A DNA stretch of 47,600 nt from Opitutia bacterium (GTDB lineage Bacteria; Verrucomicrobiota; Verrucomicrobiia; Opitutales; Opitutaceae): positions 1-47,600 of the forward strand of contig NSIG01000030.1 of assembly GCA_002737275.1 (NCBI GenBank), read 5' to 3'. Positions 42,487 through 47,600 of this stretch are shown here, in pieces (the stretch's first letter is position 1; every line of letters begins with the position of its first letter). The translations under genes and the position numbers were made by a program. The notes under the pieces were generated by a model, which was given only the letters and a program-made list of their open reading frames with translations, was not told the DNA's origin and did no database searches.

Positions 42487-42865
42487 TTAGAGGCTGTAAA
42501 ACGAGAGCATCAGGCCGAAGCTGTGATCGCGTCGGGGGTAGTCGGTGAGGTCGCGATTGTAACCGTAGCGATACCACACCATCAGCGGTAGCTCCAAGAG
42601 CTTCACACCCGCCTCAAATTGCACCGTGTTGAGACGAAACCGATCCGCATAGCCCGTGGTCCGCGTAAGGACGTAACGCCGCTCGATGTAATCCGGGTGC
42701 AACACCCGGCCCAACACCGCCGCATCTCCCGCGCCTTCAAGCGCTCACTCAAACTCGCGCGTCAGCCTGATTAACTCCGCCTCATCCGGAGGCGGGCGCA
42801 GCCGAGGCGCCGCACCCCAACACAAGCACCCAACCCACCCGCCACCCGCCGAGGATTGCGCCCAT
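42487..42865 (-). pseudogene. Chimeric remnant: SnoaL/DUF4440-like start joined to outer-membrane protein end
   Basis: On the minus strand ATG 42865 opens a signal-peptide-like MGAILGGWRVGWVLVLGCGA. After a one-base frame slip it continues PPPDEAELIRLTREFE, then TGA (42745-42747), then ALEGAGDAAVLGRVLHPDY. That run resembles the N-terminal helices of SnoaL/DUF4440 proteins. It passes without a break into ERRYVLTRTTGYADRF and ends KLLELPLMVWYRYGYNRDLT followed by DYPRRDHSFGLMLSFYSL, a typical last-strands pattern of a beta-barrel outer-membrane protein. The combination suggests that a deletion joined the start of one gene to the end of another, followed by decay. The track shows only the last 76 residues (42487-42717). 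Confidence 0.65.
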
Positions 42866-43001
42866 GGAAATCAAGCGAAGCCAGGTAAACATGAATCCCA
42901 TCAAGTTCGTATGTCGCCCCCGGGGCAAACCTGCTCGCCCCGCCGGATGTAAATTCCTGAAGCGACATTGCCATCGCGCCGACCCGCTTTCAAAAGCCCG
43001 C

Positions 43002-43859
43002 ATGCCTTCTCTTCTCCGCGCCCTCGCCCTTTTCGCCCTCGCCGCCACCACCGCCCACGCCGCCGAACCTCTGCGCGTGATGTCATTCAACATCCGCTAC
43101 GCCACCGAGTCCGATGGCGCCAACGCGTGGTCGAAGCGCACCGAATTTTTCTTCGATACGGTCAAAGCCTTCGGCCCCGATCTCGTCGGCTTCCAAGAGG
43201 TCCTCGCCGTCCAGCACGACGCGATCACCGCACGACTTTCCGGCTACGCTTTCGCCGGCGTGGCCCGCGACGACGGCAAACGCAAAGGCGAGTGGTCTCT
43301 CATCGCCTACCGCAAATCTCGCTTCACCGCCGTCGCCAGCGGTGACTTTTGGCTTTCGGAGACGCCCGAGATTCCCGGGAGTAAATCCTGGGACGCCGCC
43401 CTCACCCGCCTCTGCAGTTGGGTGCGCCTCCGCGAGACCGCGACCGGCCGCGAGTTTCTTTTCGCCAACACCCATTTTGACCACCGGGGCGTCATCGCGC
43501 GCCAAGAAGCGAGCCGCGTCATCTCCACGCGGCTGCCGCTCATCGCCGCCAATTTGCCCGCGATCCTCACCGGCGATCTCAACATCAACGAAGACAACCC
43601 CGCCTACGCCGTGCTGACCCGCCCGACCACCCCGGGAGCGATCCGCTGGATCGACACCTTTCGCGCCGTGTATCCGACCCGCACGCCCAGCGAACTTACG
43701 TTCAACGGCTTCAAAGGCGGCACCGCCGGCTCGCGTATCGACTTTGTTTTTCACACGGCCGATTTCACCACCGCCGCCGCCGCCATCGACCGCACCGCGC
43801 GCGACGGCCGATTTCCGTCCGATCACTATCCCGTCACCGCCGTGCTCCGCCTCAAATAA
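43002..43859 (+). CDS. Exported endonuclease/exonuclease/phosphatase-family protein
   Basis: A 285-residue enzyme with a signal peptide (MPSLLRALALFALAATTAHA). Motifs of the EEP fold are complete: VMSFNIRYATESDGANAW (Asn), DLVGFQEVLAVQHDA (metal Glu), FANTHFDHRGVIARQ (His), ILTGDLNINEDNP (Asp/Asn), GSRIDFVFHTADF and PSDHYPVTAVLRLK (final Asp-His). Exported members often act on sugar or lipid phosphates rather than nucleic acid; the substrate is open. The ATG at 43002 starts the signal peptide. It converges with the SDR gene across an extragenic repeat. Confidence 0.9.
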   Translation: MPSLLRALALFALAATTAHAAEPLRVMSFNIRYATESDGANAWSKRTEFFFDTVKAFGPDLVGFQEVLAVQHDAITARLSGYAFAGVARDDGKRKGEWSLIAYRKSRFTAVASGDFWLSETPEIPGSKSWDAALTRLCSWVRLRETATGREFLFANTHFDHRGVIARQEASRVISTRLPLIAANLPAILTGDLNINEDNPAYAVLTRPTTPGAIRWIDTFRAVYPTRTPSELTFNGFKGGTAGSRIDFVFHTADFTTAAAAIDRTARDGRFPSDHYPVTAVLRLK

Positions 43860-43886
43860 TCGGCTGCCAGGCGTATGGATGATTGC

Positions 43887-43961
43887 TGCAGGAGCCTGCT
43901 TGCCGGCGATTTCCGAAGGAGCGATTCCCGCTCCAAAATCGCGAGCAAGCTCGCTCCTACA
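43887..43961. repeat. REP-like palindromic element
   Basis: The left arm TGCAGGAGCCTGCTTGCCGG CGAT (43887-43910) pairs with the right arm ATCGCGAGCAAGCTCGCTCC TACA (43938-43961) across a 27-nt spacer, with about five mismatches. The core GTAGGAGCGAGCTTGCTCGCGAT is the kind of REP sequence found in many GC-rich genomes. It lies between two convergent stops. Confidence 0.78.
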
Positions 43962-43983
43962 ATAGCGCCGTTATGGTTCCCGC

Positions 43984-44763
43984 TCAGATCGCGGCCAGCA
44001 GACCGCCGTCCACGTAAAGAATCTGCCCGTTGACAAAGTTCGACGCCGCCGACGCCAAAAACACCGCGGCGCCGACCAGCTCCTCCGGCTGCCCCCAACG
44101 CCCCGCCGGCGTGCGGCTGCAGATCCACCGGTTGAACTCCGTGTTCTCGACCAACGCGCGGTTCAGCTCGGTGATAATGTAACCCGGCCCGATCCCGTTG
44201 CACTGGAGACCGTGCTTCGCCCATTCGACGGCCATCGCGCGCGTGAGCATTTTCAGGCCGCCCTTCGCCGCCGCGTAGTTGGCGATCGTCGGCCGGCTCA
44301 CCTCGCTCATCACCGAGCAGGTGTTGATGATTTTCCCGGCACCGCGCGCGATCATCCGCGGCGCCACCGCCCGCGCGACGAGAAAGGTGCTCGTGAGATT
44401 CGTGTCGAGGACCTCGCGCCACTGCGCCTCGGACATTTCCGCAAGCGGCGAGCGCTGATGAATCCCGGCGTTATTAAAGAGAGCATCGATCGGCGCGAAC
44501 TCGGCCTCGATCCGCGCCACCGCCGTCTCGATCGCCTCCGAATTGGTCACGTCGAACGCCGCGGTCGTCACGCGCGCACCCGGCACGGCGGCCCGCAAAC
44601 CCGCGGCCGCCGCCTCGAGCTTCGCCGCATCGCGGCCGTTGAGCACGACCGCCGCGCCGGCCTCGGCGAGGCCTCGCGCCAACGCCAGCCCGATGCCCTG
44701 GCTGGAACCGGTAACGAGCGCCGTGCGCCCCGAGAGATCAAAGAGTGAAGATTTTGGCGTCAT
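43984..44763 (-). CDS. SDR-family oxidoreductase (gluconate 5-dehydrogenase/KduD-like)
   Basis: A 259-residue classical short-chain dehydrogenase. Cofactor motif ALVTGSSQGIGLALARGLAE, the NNAG motif in DALFNNAGIHQRSPLAEM, and the catalytic Ser and Tyr-x3-Lys in NTCSVMSEVSRPTIANYAAA followed by KGGLKML. The QCNGIGPGYIITELN and C-terminal NFVNGQILYVDGG are typical of gluconate 5-dehydrogenase and 2-deoxy-D-gluconate 3-dehydrogenase (KduD). It lies 266 bp downstream of the IolB-family isomerase on the same strand. Together with the lyase, a reductive step in uronate breakdown is the likely job, by context. Confidence 0.9.
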   Translation of the reverse strand: MTPKSSLFDLSGRTALVTGSSQGIGLALARGLAEAGAAVVLNGRDAAKLEAAAAGLRAAVPGARVTTAAFDVTNSEAIETAVARIEAEFAPIDALFNNAGIHQRSPLAEMSEAQWREVLDTNLTSTFLVARAVAPRMIARGAGKIINTCSVMSEVSRPTIANYAAAKGGLKMLTRAMAVEWAKHGLQCNGIGPGYIITELNRALVENTEFNRWICSRTPAGRWGQPEELVGAAVFLASAASNFVNGQILYVDGGLLAAI

Positions 44764-45029
44764 GGAAAAAATCGGCCCGAAGCCCCGGGTGCCGGTCGGA
44801 CCTTTGGAAGTTCCTTACAGTTTGCGAAGGGAGAAACGGTGCCGTCTTCGCCCCATCATCTTTGGTCAAGGGCACCTGCCGACGATCAGCCGGCCCGAAA
44901 CTCCCAGTGGAGCCGATCAGGCGAAACCCACTTTCAAGGCGTAGCGGCAGCGAAGCCATTCGTGGTTAAAAATTCCGAAGCCTAGCGGTGGTCAGCCGGT
45001 TCCCGGCCGGAAGTAGCGCGGAGCCGCCC

Positions 45030-45887
45030 TCATTTGAACTTACTCCGCATCGCGTCGATGCCCGGAATCTTTGCCATCAGGTGCCGGTGCTGCGGCTCGA
45101 ACGACTGCACGAGCGAGCGTTGGTGCGCCCCCACCAAGATCGTGAAGATATACGCCTCATGGCCCGGCGATGCGACCGTTGGATGATAGCCCCGATCCAC
45201 CAAAAACGTGTCGCCGTGCCGCGTCATGACGACTTGCGGGGTGGCCGCGTCGGGCACCCCGGCCTGCTCTTCATAGCAAAACTGCGCGCCGAAACCCGTC
45301 TCCGGCCGGAAGCGGTAATGATAAATTTCCTCAAACGCCGTCTCCTCGGGCGGACGCTCCGTAGCGTGCTTATGCGGCGGATAGCCCGACCAACACCCGG
45401 CATCGGCAAAAAGTTCGCTCACGAGCAGATTCCCGGCGCGGCCCGTGGCGTTCTGACCGAGGATATGAAAGATCCGCCGCCGTGAATGCGTCGCCGCCGA
45501 GCCGACTTCGACAATCTCCACTTCTTCCGGCGTGATCCGAAACGGCGCAAATGCCCCGGCGCAAACTCCGCCCGCCACCGCGATCTCCGTGCCGTCGCGC
45601 CGCGCGCGCACCGTGACGGGCGAGTGGGTGCCGCAGTAAACCGAGTCCGCCGGGCCGTCCCAAATCCCCGCGCGGCGACCGACGCGTTCGAACGAGGTGC
45701 CGCCGACCCCGATCCCGGCTTGGCCGGACAAAACGACGCAGAGCAATTCGCAACCGGGAACCTCAAGGGTGTGCGACTCGCCGGCGTGAAGATACAGCCG
45801 GTTGAAGTAACTGAGCTCGAGGGCGCCGTCGCGGAGTTGCACCAAAGGCTGATTGCGGTTGTCGCAGGCGCGGAGTAGGCGGGGCAT
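45030..45887 (-). CDS. iolB: IolB-family isomerase (5-deoxy-glucuronate isomerase type)
   Basis: A 285-residue double-cupin enzyme of the IolB/KduI superfamily. The N-terminal cupin carries LYLHAGESHTLEVPGCELLC and GIWDGPADSVYCGTHSPVTV. The C-terminal cupin has the metal site CWSGYPPHKHATERPPEETA, continuing FEEIYHYRF, and a later HGDTFLVDRGYHPTVASPGH with the last His. IolB acts in myo-inositol catabolism, but no other iol gene is here; its neighbours are a lyase and an SDR, so it may act on an unsaturated uronate-derived keto sugar as KduI does. The start is ATG 45887; the track's longer ORF runs antisense through the lyase gene. Confidence 0.85.
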   Translation of the reverse strand: MPRLLRACDNRNQPLVQLRDGALELSYFNRLYLHAGESHTLEVPGCELLCVVLSGQAGIGVGGTSFERVGRRAGIWDGPADSVYCGTHSPVTVRARRDGTEIAVAGGVCAGAFAPFRITPEEVEIVEVGSAATHSRRRIFHILGQNATGRAGNLLVSELFADAGCWSGYPPHKHATERPPEETAFEEIYHYRFRPETGFGAQFCYEEQAGVPDAATPQVVMTRHGDTFLVDRGYHPTVASPGHEAYIFTILVGAHQRSLVQSFEPQHRHLMAKIPGIDAMRSKFK

Positions 45888-45913
45888 GAGATAAGTATTG
45901 AAGACGAAATCAG

Positions 45914-47137
45914 TCAGGGAGCGGGTGGAGACCAGAGTCGCCACCGTTCGGCGAGGGCCGCCCGACGGCCAAAGTTTAAGAGGGGCTGCCGGAATTGCGG
46001 ATCGTCGCCGTGGCGCAGCGCTTCGACCAAAAGGGGCAGCAGGCGCACGCGATCGGCGGCTTCGATGTCCTGTTTGGGCCACTGCTTCGCCGGATCGGCA
46101 AAGGGCGCGACGTAGCGCAGCGCGGCGCGCAGACTGCGACCATCCGCTGTCGAAAACCCCCACAGATCCACCCCGACATTTTCGCCGAAGCGCGCGAGGA
46201 GCAGCAAAGCTTCCAGATTGAAGAGCGAGTAGTTGAGGGATTTGGTGCGCTCGAGTTCAAGGGGCTGGCGGCCATCGGATTCGATCTGGCGGGCGATGCG
46301 CTTGGCCGGCGCCGCCGCGAGGATTTTTTTCGCGTCGTCGGTGCGGCCGAGGGCAAGCGCGAGCGCCACCGCCTGCACGTCACACCACGAGCCGTGGTTG
46401 TTTTCCGCCGCGGCTTCGTCTCGGCCGTTTTTGCTCGTGGTGAGCCAACCGTAATACGCCGACAGCCACGCGGCCATCGCGGTGGCGTCTTGCGCCGTCC
46501 TCGCGGGCGAGCCGGCGAGCAGCGCGAGGCCATCGATCAAATTGAGGAGGCCTCGCGACTCGATGATGCCGATCCCGCGGCCGTGATTGATTCCGGGAAT
46601 GGCTTGGGCGTGCTCAAGATTCGGGTTCATGCGCGTGGCAGGATCGAGAAACCAGGTGCGCGTGAGCACCGCGGCCTTCTGCGCATAGCGCTCGTCGCCC
46701 GTGAAGAAGTAGGCCAAGCCAAGAGTCTCGACCGCCGTGCACGTGTCGCCGAAGGCCGTGCGGTCGGTGCCCTTGCGTGCGGTGGGGTTCAACTTGCCGT
46801 CATCGCGGATATAGGGGAGTCCGTCGGGTTTCTTCGGGTCGGGCCACCAGTAGGGCGCGAAACTGAAATAGTCGTGCTTGTCGCCGCTCGCGCCAGTGAG
46901 CGTCTTGTCGAGCACCGAGGCGGGTTTGCGCTGCAGGAGCTTGTCGGCCTCGGCCCGAAGCCGGGCGAGCGGGGCCGCTCGACGCACGTCACCACCCGCA
47001 AGTTCGGCCCGCGCGGCCACCAAGGCGTCGGCCCGAAGCGAAATGGTGCGCGGAGCCTCGGCTGCCCGCGTGACGGTCAAACCGGCGAGGGCGACGGAAG
47101 CAACGATGACGATGAGGCGGCGCAGGAGGTGAGACAC
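45914..47137 (-). CDS. Alginate-lyase-family (PL5-like) exported protein
   Basis: A 407-residue exported protein. A signal peptide (LIVIVASVALAGLTVTRAAE) precedes the alginate-lyase-fold region: DKHDYFSFAPYWWPDPKKPD, then YIRDDGKLNPTARKGTDRTA, LEHAQAIPGINHGRGIGIIE, and NNHGSWCDVQAVALALALG with the catalytic-type Asn-His. KSLNYSLFNLEALLLLARFG closes the alpha/alpha toroid. The family includes alginate lyases and other uronate-polymer lyases; the NNHG loop is the best evidence of activity. The start is GTG 47137, 13 bp after the TonB-receptor stop, indicating one operon with it. Confidence 0.88.
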   Translation of the reverse strand: MSHLLRRLIVIVASVALAGLTVTRAAEAPRTISLRADALVAARAELAGGDVRRAAPLARLRAEADKLLQRKPASVLDKTLTGASGDKHDYFSFAPYWWPDPKKPDGLPYIRDDGKLNPTARKGTDRTAFGDTCTAVETLGLAYFFTGDERYAQKAAVLTRTWFLDPATRMNPNLEHAQAIPGINHGRGIGIIESRGLLNLIDGLALLAGSPARTAQDATAMAAWLSAYYGWLTTSKNGRDEAAAENNHGSWCDVQAVALALALGRTDDAKKILAAAPAKRIARQIESDGRQPLELERTKSLNYSLFNLEALLLLARFGENVGVDLWGFSTADGRSLRAALRYVAPFADPAKQWPKQDIEAADRVRLLPLLVEALRHGDDPQFRQPLLNFGRRAALAERWRLWSPPAP

Positions 47138-47150
47138 GGGCAAAAGCGGA

Positions 47151-47600
47151 TTAGAAGTCGGTTCGCAGCGAGAACGCGAAGGCGCGCGGATCTTCGCGGA
47201 AGCCGCGACGCACGAAGACCACGTTGGAAACGCTGTCGATATCGAGCTTGGTGGCGGTGATCGTGCGATCATCGAGTACGTTGGTGATGTTGAGCTGGTA
47301 GGTGACGCTGGCCGATTTCGGCCAGATTCCCGCGAGGCCCTTGGTCTTATATTGGAGAAACAGATCGCCGATGGAGCGGGCGTTGCCGATCAACTGACGC
47401 TCGGTCGACACCTGCACGCCGGCCACGTTGCCGCTTTGGTAGCGCCAGCCACCGCCGACCGCGAGGCCCTTGAGTTGTCCAGAACTGAGAGTGTAGCGCG
47501 TCCACAGGTTGGCCTTGTGCGGCCGGTTCCCGTAGGATTGCTGATCTTCAAGGCGTAGCCGTGTGAGCTCGGCATCGGACTGGGCGATGCGCTGCCCGAC
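47151..47600 (-). CDS. TonB-dependent receptor, C-terminal part (5' end outside window)
   Basis: The last ~149 residues of a TonB-dependent outer-membrane receptor. The frame is open to the window edge; the track's start (47426) is an internal GTG. Barrel-strand sequence is clear: NRPHKANLWTRYTLSSGQL, KGLAVGGGWRYQSGN, PKSASVTYQLNITNVLDDRT and the final REDPRAFAFSLRTDF, ending in Phe as barrels do. The 'NVLDDRT' and 'GFREDPR' phrases are typical of Verrucomicrobiota receptors for carbohydrate uptake. It is immediately upstream of the lyase, which fits uptake of oligosaccharides. Confidence 0.87.
   Translation of the reverse strand, partial: VGQRIAQSDAELTRLRLEDQQSYGNRPHKANLWTRYTLSSGQLKGLAVGGGWRYQSGNVAGVQVSTERQLIGNARSIGDLFLQYKTKGLAGIWPKSASVTYQLNITNVLDDRTITATKLDIDSVSNVVFVRRGFREDPRAFAFSLRTDF

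Noticed and set aside
1-47600. tRNA, rRNA, CRISPR, IS elements or prophage genes
   Set aside because: No transposase, integrase, phage structural gene, repeat-spacer array or tRNA-like T-loop/acceptor pattern was seen in the intergenic gaps.

Overview
The window is GC-rich (roughly two thirds G+C by eye) with dense coding on both strands. Its protein set suggests a heterotrophic member of the Verrucomicrobiota, most likely Opitutaceae-like. This rests on the mix of DUF6807 (PmoA-like), DUF5069, DUF3016 and DUF481 proteins, sulfatase, xanthan-lyase-type FAD oxidoreductase, TonB receptor and polysaccharide-lyase genes, and on recurrent extragenic palindromes. Shine-Dalgarno sequences are weak, so several starts were set by protein similarity rather than by the ORF track. 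The placement is inference; no rRNA or tRNA gene is present to confirm it.

Layout. 1-2183 (+): the end of a TerC-family gene, then sbtA and sbtB (bicarbonate transport and its PII-like partner). 2200-3270 (-): a DCC thiol-disulfide protein and a small heat-shock protein whose N-terminus is cut off by an in-frame TAG. 3271-9308: a PatB-type C-S lyase, dusB, a MarC-family membrane protein, a frameshifted proline-rich gene, a small lipoprotein and rarD. 9329-14922: an SGNH hydrolase, an FKBP / uracil-DNA-glycosylase pair, a DEAD-box helicase and a glycine-rich RRM protein (both with clear terminators), a thioesterase, an S4 RNA-binding protein and DUF3016. 15061-25261: a DUF6807 protein, a nucleoside-salvage pair (deoxyribosyltransferase and upp), a penicillin acylase, a DUF5069-gluconokinase fusion, malQ, a DUF481 outer-membrane protein and an RlmI-type methyltransferase.

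25296-36304: a VOC protein, a BadF-type kinase, an N-formylglutamate-amidohydrolase-like protein, two coupled uncharacterised genes, a decayed DUF1016 nuclease gene with three in-frame stops, an M28 peptidase, an OB-fold protein, an FAD oxidoreductase and an unrecognised protein with kinase-like motifs. 36357-42466: a TPR protein translationally coupled to a methyltransferase, a sulfatase, a 3-hydroxyacid dehydrogenase and a PAS protein. 42487-42865 is a chimeric pseudogene. 43002-47600 has an exo-endo-phosphatase-fold protein and then, on the minus strand, a TonB receptor, an alginate-lyase-family protein, an IolB-family isomerase and an SDR. That last group looks like a small uptake-and-catabolism locus for a uronate polymer.

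No phage, IS element, CRISPR array or defence island was found. The most unusual signals are a set of reading frames broken by in-frame stops, each compatible with a single C-to-T change; a two-gene deletion chimera; a terminator hairpin whose U-tract touches the next start codon; and an unrecognised 353-residue protein with the motif order of a kinase fold.
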